Assembly (NCBI RefSeq): GCF_000719865.1
Contig: NZ_JOID01000053.1
Coordinates: 1-16,646 of the forward strand
Direction: 5' to 3'
Origin: Streptomyces albus subsp. albus
GTDB lineage: Bacteria > Actinomycetota > Actinomycetes > Streptomycetales > Streptomycetaceae
Length of the DNA: 16,646 nt
The notes beneath the pieces were generated by a model. It was given only the letters and a program-made list of their open reading frames with translations, had not been told where the DNA came from and searched no databases. The stretch's first letter is position 1; the number at the start of each line of letters is the position of its first letter. A program made the position numbers and the translations under genes. Below, in pieces: positions 1 to 6,795 of this stretch.

Positions 1-67
1 GTGTGGGGGGTGGGGCGGGGTGGAACGCCGTGGAGCGGTGTGGGGGGTGGCGCTCCGGGAAGGCCGG

Positions 68-838
68 TCAGTTCTTGATCGTGGCCAGCCGTTCCCCGGC
101 GAAGGTGCGGACCTCGAAGTGATCGATCTCGTTCCCGTCCATGGCGGCGGTGCCGTGGACGTAGAGCGGGTCCTTGCCCTTGGGGTCGGGGCTGTCCGGG
201 ATGCCGTACCCCCACTTCGGCACCGACCAGGAGCCGACGACCTCCTCGTTGCCGTTCTTGGAGACCACGAAGAGGCTGCACTTCTCCGGGCCCTTGAGGT
301 TCTTCAGTTCCAGCACGACGTCCGTGCCGTAGGGCTTCTGCTCGGTCGCGACCGTGGCCGAGACCTTGCTGACCGGGTCGGTGCCCGAGACCTTGGTGTC
401 CATCGACTCCCAGGCGGCCTGGGCCGAGGCGACCTGCACCGGCTGCTTGCCGGAGCCGCCGTCGTCGGAACCGCCCGCCGTGGCCCAGACCGCGACCGGC
501 GGACCGCCGAGGACGAGGGCCGCCGCGGCGGCGAGCATGTAGCGGCCGCGCCGGCGTGCCTTGCGCCGGTGGGCGTTGACCTCGCCCAGCAGCTTCGGCA
601 GGACCTGCGGGCTCGGCTTGGTGTGCAGAACGGCGGGGTCGGGGATGGCGGCGGCGGGTGTCTCGGCGAGCTTGGCGAGCAGGGGTTCGATCCCCATGAA
701 CTCGTCGAGCTGCGCGGCACAGTAGGTGCATCCGGCCAGGTGCAGTTCGAAGCGCTCCGCTTCCCCCGGGTCCAGAATGCCGAGGGCGTAGGCGCCGACG
801 GCCTCGTGCTCCGAATTGCGCTCGGGCGGCGCTGTCAT
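68..838 (-). CDS. rsuA: Anti-sigma factor, membrane-anchored zinc-binding type (RsuA-like)
   Basis: This 256-residue protein should hold its partner ECF sigma factor inactive at the membrane. The N-terminal cytoplasmic domain has the zinc-binding anti-sigma pattern: His11, then His33-x3-Cys37-x2-Cys40. A basic stretch (about 90-99) precedes one transmembrane helix (about 100-121). Some 135 extracytoplasmic residues follow, resembling an RskA-type sensor domain. Its ATG lies inside the stop of the upstream sigma gene (ATGA at 835-838), which implies translational coupling and a roughly stoichiometric pair. The symbol is inferred: as I recall, Streptomyces coelicolor has sigU-rsuA at the same distance from the nnaR, smpB, ftsEX and prfB genes. 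Sequence alone shows a zinc anti-sigma factor with confidence; the exact orthology is less sure. The released signal is not visible. Confidence 0.87.
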   Translation of the reverse strand: MTAPPERNSEHEAVGAYALGILDPGEAERFELHLAGCTYCAAQLDEFMGIEPLLAKLAETPAAAIPDPAVLHTKPSPQVLPKLLGEVNAHRRKARRRGRYMLAAAAALVLGGPPVAVWATAGGSDDGGSGKQPVQVASAQAAWESMDTKVSGTDPVSKVSATVATEQKPYGTDVVLELKNLKGPEKCSLFVVSKNGNEEVVGSWSVPKWGYGIPDSPDPKGKDPLYVHGTAAMDGNEIDHFEVRTFAGERLATIKN

Positions 839-1602
839 GCCCTAACTCCTCGTTCTTCGAGTGCGAGCTTCATGGAGCGCAGCGCGTAGAAGACACGGGA
901 CCGCACGGTCCCGCTCGGTATGCCGAGGGTCTCTGCTGCCTCGTTCACGGTACGGCCCTTGAAGTAGGTCTCGACAAGTACTTCGCGATGCGCGTCGCTG
1001 AGATCGCCCAGAGCGTCGGAGAGCGTCATGAGCCAGAGTGCCTTGTCTATCTCGTCCTCCGCGGGCATGACTTCCAGAGGAGCCGGATCGACCTCCTGAG
1101 GACGGGCCTGCCGGCTCCGGTGACCGTCGATGACAATACGCCTGGCCACCGTGACCAGCCAGGGCCGCACCGAACCCGTGGCCCGGTTGAGACGGTGGAC
1201 ATTCTTCCACGCCCGTACCAGCGTCTCCTGGACGACGTCCTCGGCCCGGTGGCGGTCGCCCGCCACCAGCCGGAGGACGTACGCCAGCAACGGGCCGGCG
1301 TGCTCACGGTAGATGACGCGCATCAGCTCTTCATCGGGCACCGGCTCATCGGAGCGGGATCGCTCGGCGCGGTGCCGGGTCCTGGAAGGACGATCTTGGG
1401 ACACGGCCGCATCCTTGCGCACCCGGACCTCCCGGTCGAGAGCTTGTTCAGGGGAAACGCTTACGCCAACTGCTGTGAACTGCCCGTCGGTCGGGCGGGG
1501 ACCCGCAGCCCTCGTCTGCGACGGGACCCCGCCCAGTCCTCGGACCACCTGCGTGGGGGACCGATCAGTGGTCCGAGGAGCTTCCAATGTCGCCGCTTTC
1601 AT
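835..1602 (-). CDS. sigU: ECF RNA polymerase sigma factor (SigU-like)
   Basis: Group IV sigma factor that redirects RNA polymerase to a small regulon. With the start used here (255 residues), region 2 covers about residues 88-157, with the region 2.2-like DVVQETLVRAWKN segment. Region 4 covers about 191-247 and includes the helix-turn-helix around VNEAAETLGIPSGTVRSRV. Start choice is uncertain. ATG at 1602 has AAGGA five bases upstream. GTG at 1404 has AAGGA seven bases upstream and gives 189 residues, the usual ECF length. The extra 66 residues lack domain features and use many A/T-ending codons, so the shorter form may be the real one. A GTG at 1629 has no convincing ribosome site. The stop overlaps the anti-sigma start. 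By recollection of S. coelicolor, loss of RsuA frees SigU and blocks aerial development; that role is inferred here. Confidence 0.85.
   Translation of the reverse strand: MKAATLEAPRTTDRSPTQVVRGLGGVPSQTRAAGPRPTDGQFTAVGVSVSPEQALDREVRVRKDAAVSQDRPSRTRHRAERSRSDEPVPDEELMRVIYREHAGPLLAYVLRLVAGDRHRAEDVVQETLVRAWKNVHRLNRATGSVRPWLVTVARRIVIDGHRSRQARPQEVDPAPLEVMPAEDEIDKALWLMTLSDALGDLSDAHREVLVETYFKGRTVNEAAETLGIPSGTVRSRVFYALRSMKLALEERGVRA
1537..1579. repeat. 12-bp perfect inverted repeat upstream of the sigma factor core
   Basis: TCCTCGGACCAC at 1537-1548 is the exact reverse complement of GTGGTCCGAGGA at 1568-1579, with a 19-nt spacer. It lies inside the N-terminal extension if translation starts at 1602, or in the 5' leader if it starts at 1404. 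It could be an operator for a dimeric regulator, or an RNA hairpin that controls sigma factor expression. Which one cannot be told from the sequence. Confidence 0.6.
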
Positions 1603-1901
1603 AGCCGTCCTTGTCGATCCGCGTCGCACCCCGTCGCCCTGAGCGCGAGCACGGCGATCCCGGCTTCTTCCGGCAGCCTGTGGCGACTTGTGGTGCGCAT
1701 GTGACGTCTCTCCCCCCGGGAGTTCTCCGCCGAAGCGCCGAGCGGACCTTCCGCTCCTCCGGCCACCCCCGTCCGGCCCGCGCTTCCCCCTCAGTTACGG
1801 AGACCGCGGGGGAGCTGCTCAAACACGCGGGAAAAAACTTTCAGCGGTCCCGGGAGCGGGCCGGTAGCCGGCCGAAGCGCGGCCGTTTAGGGGGGAGTTG
1901 G
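1603..1901. other. Intergenic region upstream of the sigma gene
   Basis: About 300 bases without a convincing gene. Two short overlapping GC hairpins lie 18-42 bases past the CGNR gene stop (GCCGG-TAG-CCGGC at 1860-1872 and GGCCG-5 nt-CGGCC at 1870-1884). On the minus strand they are followed by a run of T (the plus-strand A-run near 1832-1837), so they may end CGNR transcription. I found no clear GGAAC/CGTT-type ECF promoter, so autoregulation of the sigma factor is not demonstrated here. Confidence 0.4.
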
Positions 1902-2579
1902 TCAACTCTGTCCGGGCACGGGGGCGTTGGCGGTGGCGCCGGGGGACGCGGAGCGGCGGCGGTGGCGGGCGACCCGTTCCCGGTTGCCGCAGGTCTCGCC
2001 GGAGCACCAGCGCCGGCGGCGGCCCCGTGAGGTGTCGAGATAGACGCGGGAGCAGGAGTCGCCCTCGCACTCGCGCAGCCGGCCCCGGGCCACGGGGTCG
2101 GTGAGCAGCCGTATGGCGTCGCGCGCGACATCGGAGAGGAGCGCCGCGCAGCCCGGGCCGCCGGCGAGCGCGCGGACGAGGGTGCCGTCGGCGGCGGGTA
2201 CGGCGCGGATGACGGAGGGGGCGGGGGCGGCGAGGGCGTTCAGCCGGGCCAGGTCGGGGCCGAGGACGGAGCCGGGAACGGAACCGGGAGCAGCGCCGCC
2301 GGCCGCGTCCGCCGGCGGGCCGTCCACCTGGGCACGGATCAGGCGGCGGAGCACGTCGCGGAGTTCGCGGAACCGGTCGAGCCATTCGTGGTCGGCGGCG
2401 AGCGCGGTGCCCGGTGGGACCAGCCCGGCCCCGGTCAGCCAGGCCCGCAGCCGCTCGGGTCCGTCGAGGCGCTCCATCGGCTCCCCCGGCCCGCGCGGGC
2501 GCCCGGCGGCCGTGGCCACCAGGTCGAGACAGAGCCGGCCGGTGTCGAATCGCAGGCCGCCGGAGGCCGCCGCCGCCAT
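1902..2579 (-). CDS. CGNR zinc-finger domain protein (ABATE domain), putative transcription regulator
   Basis: A 225-residue protein of the actinobacterial family that combines an N-terminal ABATE (stress-induced transcription regulator) domain with a C-terminal CGNR zinc finger. The N-terminal part begins with the typical pattern of a conserved Leu/Asp segment (FDTGRLCLDLVAT, about 11-23). The finger is near the C-terminus: Cys171-x4-Cys176 and Cys192-x4-Cys197, with Cys-Gly-Asn-Arg at 197-200, followed by a basic tail suited to DNA contact. The ATG at 2579 was chosen because a GAAGGAG site lies ten bases upstream and the ABATE domain starts right after it; the upstream in-frame sequence is low-complexity Arg/Pro. 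Members of this family are mostly uncharacterised. The neighbours give no obvious target. The last 20 residues look disordered. Confidence 0.85.
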   Translation of the reverse strand: MAAAASGGLRFDTGRLCLDLVATAAGRPRGPGEPMERLDGPERLRAWLTGAGLVPPGTALAADHEWLDRFRELRDVLRRLIRAQVDGPPADAAGGAAPGSVPGSVLGPDLARLNALAAPAPSVIRAVPAADGTLVRALAGGPGCAALLSDVARDAIRLLTDPVARGRLRECEGDSCSRVYLDTSRGRRRRWCSGETCGNRERVARHRRRSASPGATANAPVPGQS

Positions 2580-2921
2580 GTTCCTGTCACTCCTTCGGAG
2601 CGTGCCGCGCGCCCGCGGGCGCCGGTGGGGGGTTGTCCTCCCCCAGAGTGCCCGCCCGGGGCCGTCAGGCACAGGCGTGCGACGGGACCCGTCGGCGGCC
2701 GGCGGCCGGGGGCGGCAGGCCGGGGCACCGGGCCGCGGGCGGCGGCGGGCGGCAGCCGTTACGGCGGGCCCGGGCCGGCCGGGGCGCGGGCGGGGCCGGC
2801 TGACGGGCGGCGGGCCGACGGCAGGGCGGCGGGCTTTCCGGGGGCGGCTCCGCACCGGCTCCGGGAGCCGGTGCGGCGGCGCCCCCGGCGCATGCGGACC
2901 GGGCGCGGCCGGGGCCGGGCG
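2580..2921. other. Intergenic region between CGNR gene and Pro-rich membrane protein gene
   Basis: About 340 bases of very GC-rich DNA without a supportable gene. It holds the terminator hairpin at 2850-2876. Near 2632-2653 a G-run/C-run hairpin lies about 50-75 bases upstream of the CGNR start, in its likely 5' leader or promoter region. No clear -10/-35 pair for the CGNR gene was recognised. Confidence 0.4.
2850..2876 (-). terminator. Hairpin terminator after the Pro-rich membrane protein gene
   Basis: CCGCACCGGCTC and GAGCCGGTGCGG form a perfect 12-bp stem with a 3-nt loop. It lies 45 bases past the stop of the minus-strand gene. There is no T-run, as is usual for high-GC actinobacterial terminators. 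Confidence 0.65.
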
Positions 2922-3665
2922 TCAGCCGTACTGCCGGGCGCGGTCGAACCAGGCGCCCGAGGGCCGCAGGCACATCAGCACCAGCGCCGGGATGGCGAGC
3001 AGCGCCCAGAGCAGACCGGCCGGGTTGCCGTTCCCCGCTTGCCCCATACCGAAGAGGATCATGAGCGAGGTGAAGACGATGGCGGTCACCCGGACCCCGC
3101 TGCCCCCGCTGTTGAACCGGAGCGCGCAGATGAAGGCGCCGATGACCGGAAGGGCGGAGCCGATCGCCCGGCCCGAGGCCTCGGCACCCGCCATGGCGGA
3201 GGCCACCACAACGGCGACGAACGCCAGGCCCATGGCGACGAAGAGGATCACCTGGGCCGCGCGGAGCACGCCGGGCATGGTCGCCGGCGCGTGGCCGTTC
3301 GGACCGTACGCGTACGGCTGAGCCGGGTGACCGGGGTATCCCGGCTGGGCGGGCTGCGCGGGGCCGCCGGGGTATCCGGGCTGTCCCGGGGGCGGCCCGG
3401 GGACGGGGCCGTACCCGGCGGGCGGGCCGGCCCCGTACGGCGCCGGGCCGCCGGAGTGCGGCGACGGCCCGCCGGGGTACGGCGACGGCCCGCTGGGATA
3501 CGGCGACGGCTCGGCCGGTGCGGGCGGCACGGGCGGGACGTGGCCCTGGCCGTATCCCTGACCCCGGCCGTACCCCTCGTACTGCCGGCCCTGGCCGTAC
3601 CCCTGGCCCTGCTGGTACCGGCCGGGGTCCGGCGGACCGGCGGCGGATGGCTGCTGCTGCGACAT
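2922..3665 (-). CDS. Pro/Gly/Tyr-rich N-terminal domain plus four-helix membrane protein, function unknown
   Basis: A 247-residue protein in two parts. Residues 1-130 are disordered and low in complexity, rich in Pro, Gly, Tyr and Gln, with repeats such as GQGYGQG and PSPYPxGP. Residues 134-233 form four predicted membrane helices (about 134-158, 166-183, 191-208, 216-233), followed by a short basic C-terminus. Proteins of this layout are common in Streptomyces and usually annotated as hypothetical membrane proteins; I assign no function. The start is ATG at 3665 with no Shine-Dalgarno sequence, but TAAGCT lies six bases upstream, so the mRNA may be leaderless. The gene follows the nnaR-type gene by 61 bases on the same strand, with a palindrome between them. 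A role in envelope protein interactions through the disordered tail is only a guess. Confidence 0.8.
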   Translation of the reverse strand: MSQQQPSAAGPPDPGRYQQGQGYGQGRQYEGYGRGQGYGQGHVPPVPPAPAEPSPYPSGPSPYPGGPSPHSGGPAPYGAGPPAGYGPVPGPPPGQPGYPGGPAQPAQPGYPGHPAQPYAYGPNGHAPATMPGVLRAAQVILFVAMGLAFVAVVVASAMAGAEASGRAIGSALPVIGAFICALRFNSGGSGVRVTAIVFTSLMILFGMGQAGNGNPAGLLWALLAIPALVLMCLRPSGAWFDRARQYG

Positions 3666-3671
3666 GGCACG

Positions 3672-3677
3672 AGCTTA
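3672..3677 (-). promoter_or_regulatory. Candidate -10 element for a leaderless transcript of the Pro-rich membrane protein
   Basis: TAAGCT on the minus strand ends six bases before the ATG at 3665. This puts the expected transcription start at or next to the start codon. There is no ribosome site. No good -35 is visible. Confidence 0.4.
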
Positions 3678-3697
3678 AGACCCCGCGACCGCCGCCG

Positions 3698-3711
3698 CCC
3701 GGGCGCCCGGG
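3698..3711 (-). terminator. GC palindrome after the nnaR-type gene
   Basis: CCCGGGCGCCCGGG is a perfect 14-bp palindrome 16 bases past the stop codon of the nnaR-type gene. It could act as a terminator or pause site between this gene and the membrane protein gene. It is short and has no loop, so confidence is modest. Confidence 0.35.
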
Positions 3712-3726
3712 GATGTCACCGGAGCG

Positions 3727-4965
3727 TCAACTCTCCGCGACCTCCGCGTACTTGGCGTCGGACGCGGTGTCCAGCGCCAGCCGGTAGCCGCGCTTGACCA
3801 CCGTCTGGATCAGCTTGGGCGCGCCCAGCGCCGTACGGAGCCGGGCCATCGCCGTCTCCACGGCGTGCTCGTCGCGGCCCGCCCCCGGCAGCGCGCGCAG
3901 CAGTTCGGCCCGGGAGACGACCCAGCCGGGACGGCGGGCCAGCGCCCGCAGCAGCGCCATGCCCGCGGGCGGCACGGCGCGCAGCTCGTCGTCGACCAGG
4001 ACGGCGTGCCCCCGGATACCGAGCCGGTGGCCCGCGACCGGCAGCACGCCGGCCCGGGCCGGGAGTTCCCGGCAGAGCAACTGCACCAGCGGGCCGAGCC
4101 GGAAGCGTTCCGGGCGGGCGGCCTGCACGCCGTGCTCCAGCAGCGGCATCGCCGTCACCGGTCCCACGCAGGCGGCCAGCACGTCCTGGCGCAGCGCCTC
4201 CAGCAGCGGCTCCAGCAGGCCCCGTTCGCGGGCGCGTTCGAGCAGTCCGGCCACGGCGGGCGCGCTGGTGAAGGTGACGGCGTCCAGGGAGCGGGCGACC
4301 GCGGCGTCCAGCAGCCGGTCGACGGGCCCGATGTCCTCCGGCGGCAGCCAGCGGTACACGGGCACGCCGACGACCTCCGCGCCCGCCTCGCGCAGCGCCT
4401 CGACGAAGCCGGGCAGCGGCTCGCCGTGCAGCTGGACGGCCAGCCGGCGGTCCGCGACGCCCTCGGCGAGCAGCCGGTCCAGGACCTCCGCCATCGACTC
4501 CGACGCCGGCGACCAGGACTCGGTCAGCCCGGCGGCGCGGATGGCACCGCGCACCTTGGGCCCGCGGGCGAGGAGTTCCACCCCGCGCAGCCGGGCGGTC
4601 AGCTCCTCGCCGAGCCCCCAGCCGTCGGCCGCCTCGATCCAGCCGCGGAAGCCGATGGCCGTGGTGGCGACGACGACGTCGGGGGCGTCGGCGATCAAGT
4701 CCTTGGTGGCGGCGAGCAGTTCGGTGTCGTCCGGCAGGGGCACGATGCGGATCGCCGGGGCGTGCAGCACGGCGGCGCCGCGGCGCTCCAGCAGCGCGCC
4801 CAGTTCCCCGGCGCGCCGGGCGGCGGTGATGCCGACGGTGAACCCGGCCAGCGGGCCGGGCGCGGGGGTGGGGGTGGGGACGGCGGCGGGCCCGGGGGCG
4901 TCCGGCTCCGGGCCGCCCGGGCGGGTGGCGCCCGGGGGTGAGGGCTGCGGGGTCGGGTCCTGCAT
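3727..4965 (-). CDS. nnaR: NnaR-type regulator: uroporphyrinogen-III synthase-like domain fused to a winged helix
   Basis: A 412-residue protein. Residues 1-40 are a Pro-rich linker. Residues about 42-300 are a HemD (uroporphyrinogen-III synthase) fold, starting with GFTVGITAARRAGELGALLERRGA. Residues about 313-396 form an OmpR/PhoB-type winged-helix DNA-binding domain ending in the typical QTVVKRGYRL hairpin. In Streptomyces coelicolor the protein with this layout, NnaR, works with GlnR to activate nitrate and nitrite assimilation genes; a related protein acts in mycobacteria. The adjacent narK gene agrees with that role. Whether the HemD-like part keeps catalysis or only senses a ligand cannot be seen. 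The ATG at 4965 has GAGG about nine bases upstream. The gene probably has its own promoter, because a strong hairpin separates it from narK. Confidence 0.88.
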   Translation of the reverse strand: MQDPTPQPSPPGATRPGGPEPDAPGPAAVPTPTPAPGPLAGFTVGITAARRAGELGALLERRGAAVLHAPAIRIVPLPDDTELLAATKDLIADAPDVVVATTAIGFRGWIEAADGWGLGEELTARLRGVELLARGPKVRGAIRAAGLTESWSPASESMAEVLDRLLAEGVADRRLAVQLHGEPLPGFVEALREAGAEVVGVPVYRWLPPEDIGPVDRLLDAAVARSLDAVTFTSAPAVAGLLERARERGLLEPLLEALRQDVLAACVGPVTAMPLLEHGVQAARPERFRLGPLVQLLCRELPARAGVLPVAGHRLGIRGHAVLVDDELRAVPPAGMALLRALARRPGWVVSRAELLRALPGAGRDEHAVETAMARLRTALGAPKLIQTVVKRGYRLALDTASDAKYAEVAES

Positions 4966-4998
4966 GGGGGTCTGCCTCGCTCAGCTGGGGGTTCTGCT

Positions 4999-5045
4999 CG
5001 GTCCGGTCCGGTCCGGTCGGGATGGGCGGGGTGGCCGGGGTGGCC
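4999..5045. repeat. Two short tandem repeats in the nnaR leader region
   Basis: CGGTC occurs four times in tandem at 4999-5018. GGGGTGGCC occurs twice in tandem at 5028-5045. Both sit 30-80 bases upstream of the nnaR start codon. They may be simple replication-slippage repeats in GC-rich DNA, or spaced regulator sites; nothing decides between these. Confidence 0.45.
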
Positions 5046-5140
5046 GGGGCTTCCGACGCCCGGTCCGTCCGCGCGCGGCGGCCGGCCGGGCCGTACTCCC
5101 ATCCTCCCAAGGTCCGGTGTCCGTGTCGGTTCGGCCGGAT

Positions 5141-5162
5141 GTCACCGGTGTTACGCGGTGAC
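5141..5162. promoter_or_regulatory. Candidate GlnR-like operator upstream of nnaR
   Basis: GTCACC and GGTGAC form a perfect inverted repeat with a 10-nt spacer. On the minus strand the same stretch can be read GTAAC-N6-GACAT, a partial match to the GlnR half-site pair GTnAC-N6-GAAAC. It lies in the narK-nnaR gap, downstream of the narK terminator and about 175 bases from the nnaR start. The match is incomplete, so this is only a candidate. Confidence 0.3.
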
Positions 5163-5166
5163 CGCG

Positions 5167-5202
5167 GCGCGCGCGGCCCGGACCGCACCGGACCGCGCGC
5201 GC
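5167..5202 (-). terminator. Strong hairpin terminator after narK
   Basis: GCGCGCGCGG (5167-5176) pairs perfectly with CCGCGCGCGC (5193-5202). Inside, after a single mismatch, CCGG pairs with CCGG around a six-base loop. The structure begins eight bases after the narK stop codon. It suggests that narK and nnaR are mostly transcribed separately. Confidence 0.7.
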
Positions 5203-5209
5203 AGGGGTC

Positions 5210-6589
5210 TCACACCTCCGCGTAGACGGGCTGTTGCCGCGGCTGCTCCGCGCGGCCGGCCGGCTCCGGGGCGGCCACCGGCCTCCGGAGGTATACGGCC
5301 CAGGTCACGGCCGCACACACCACGTAGTAGCCGAGGAAGACGACGAAGGCCGTGGTGCCGGACTGCGAGCCGAGGAAGGACTGGCGCAGGGCGAGGTTGA
5401 TCCCGAGGCCGCCGAATGCCCCGACCGCGCCGATCAGCGACATGGAGGCGCCGGACAGCCGCCGGGCGTGGACGTCCGCCGCCTCGCCGGTGAGGCCCTT
5501 GGCGGCGGCCTTGGCCCGGTGGATGCCCGGGATCATCTTGTAGGTGGAGCCGTTGCCGAGGCCGGTGAGGACGAAGAGGACGATGAAGCCGCCGATGAAC
5601 AGCGGCAGCGACGCCTGGAAGGACGCGGTGACGATCACGCCGGCCGCGGCCGTCATCAGTACGAAGTTCCACAGCGTGACCCGGGCGCCGCCGAGCCGGT
5701 CCGCCAGCTTTCCGCCGACGGGGCGGATCAGTGAGCCGAGGAGCGGGCCGATGAAGGTCAGTGAGGCGGCCTGGAGGGGAGTGCGGCCGAACTGCGCGGT
5801 GAGTACCAGGCCGAAGGCGAAGCTGTAGCCGATGAAGGAGCCGAAGGTGCCGATGTAGAGGAAGGACATGATCCAGGTGTGGCCGTCCTTCACGGCCTCC
5901 CGGGCCGCTCCGCCGTCGTTCTTCACCGGGCCGAGGTTGTTCATGTACAGCGCGCTGCACACGGTGGCCGCGATGATCAGCGGGATGTAGACGCCGAGCA
6001 GGAGGCGCGGGTTGGCCGCGCCGGCGATCGCGATGATCAGCAGGCCCAGGAGCTGGACCACGGCGACCCCGATGTTGCCGCCGCCGGCGTTCATCCCCAG
6101 CGCCCAGCCCTTCAGGCGCAGCGGGTAGAAGCTGTTGATGTTGGTCATGGAGGAGGCGAAGTTGGCGCCGCCGACCCCGGTGAGCACGGCGACCAGCATG
6201 AAGGTCGAGTAGGAGGTGCCGGGCTCCATGACGATGAACAGGGCGACGGTGGGCACCAGCAGCAGCGCCGCGCTGAAGACCGTCCAGTTGCGGCCGCCGA
6301 ACCGGGCGACCGCGAAGCCGTAGGGCACCCGCAGCGTCGCACCGGTGAGGCTGGCGACCGCCACCAGGAAGAACTTCCCGGCCGGGTCGACCCCGTACTC
6401 GGGCCCCATGAACAGGGCCAGGACCGAGAACATGCTCCACACGGAGAACCCGATGTGCTCGGACATCACCGAGAAGATCAGGTTCCGTTTGGCGATGTGC
6501 TTGCCCTCCGCCTCCCAGAAGCGCTCGTTCTCGGGATCCCACCGCTCGATCCAGCGGCCTCCCTTGTGCGCGGTCGTCGCGGCCGTCAT
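5210..6589 (-). CDS. narK: NarK-family nitrate/nitrite transporter
   Basis: A 459-residue major facilitator with about twelve membrane helices. Both nitrate signatures are present: GGANFASSMTNINSFYP followed by GMNAGGGNIG (about residues 140-175), and GLGNGSTYKMIP (about 344-355). The conserved substrate-binding arginines are Arg87 in TLRVPYGF and Arg289 in SLIRPVGG. It would move nitrate and/or nitrite across the membrane; uptake versus export cannot be read from sequence. The ATG at 6589 is preferred, with GGAGG four bases upstream; a GTG directly before it (6592) would add one residue. The regulator gene downstream is of the nitrate/nitrite-assimilation type, so both genes likely respond to nitrogen supply. 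The C-terminal 30 residues are Pro/Ala/Gln-rich and cytoplasmic. Confidence 0.93.
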   Translation of the reverse strand: MTAATTAHKGGRWIERWDPENERFWEAEGKHIAKRNLIFSVMSEHIGFSVWSMFSVLALFMGPEYGVDPAGKFFLVAVASLTGATLRVPYGFAVARFGGRNWTVFSAALLLVPTVALFIVMEPGTSYSTFMLVAVLTGVGGANFASSMTNINSFYPLRLKGWALGMNAGGGNIGVAVVQLLGLLIIAIAGAANPRLLLGVYIPLIIAATVCSALYMNNLGPVKNDGGAAREAVKDGHTWIMSFLYIGTFGSFIGYSFAFGLVLTAQFGRTPLQAASLTFIGPLLGSLIRPVGGKLADRLGGARVTLWNFVLMTAAAGVIVTASFQASLPLFIGGFIVLFVLTGLGNGSTYKMIPGIHRAKAAAKGLTGEAADVHARRLSGASMSLIGAVGAFGGLGINLALRQSFLGSQSGTTAFVVFLGYYVVCAAVTWAVYLRRPVAAPEPAGRAEQPRQQPVYAEV

Positions 6590-6662
6590 CACGCCTCCAC
6601 AGGTGTCGGGACGGGGCCGGGTCGTGCCGCCGGCACCGTGCGTCCGACGCTAGGGACGGCGC

Positions 6663-6694
6663 GTTTCACGGCCATGGCGCCAGGTGACCGTCAC
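6663..6694 (-). promoter_or_regulatory. Candidate nitrogen-regulator binding region upstream of narK
   Basis: GTGAC-C-GTCAC is an 11-bp palindrome at 6684-6694, and GAAAC (minus strand) lies at 6663-6667, about 75-105 bases upstream of the narK start. These are GlnR-type half-site sequences. Their spacing (16 bases between GTCAC and GAAAC) does not fit the consensus exactly, so the assignment to GlnR or NnaR is tentative. Confidence 0.3.
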
Positions 6695-6737
6695 GCAACC
6701 TTGCTCTCACCCGCCGGCCGCGCTCCGTGTGAGCGCC

Positions 6738-6752
6738 GGGGGCCGCGCCCCC
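6738..6752 (-). terminator. Short GC hairpin after the LysR gene
   Basis: GGGGGC-CGC-GCCCCC forms a 6-bp stem 43 bases past the LysR stop codon and upstream of narK. It is a plausible but weak terminator. Confidence 0.35.
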
Positions 6753-6795
6753 GCGCGGCGGGCCGGGCCGGCAGCCGTCCGGGGCGGGCTTCCGG

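Noticed and set aside
1..67. G/T-rich stretch after the anti-sigma gene
   Set aside because: Only weak 6-bp pairings with long loops are possible. No convincing terminator or gene was seen.
20..889. Plus-strand frame of 289 codons across the anti-sigma gene
   Set aside because: It is the antisense of a gene with clear zinc-binding residues and a membrane helix, and has no features of its own.
5151..6542. A second minus-strand frame as long as narK
   Set aside because: It is the +1-shifted shadow of narK and is Arg/Gly/Pro-rich with no domain, while narK carries both nitrate signatures.
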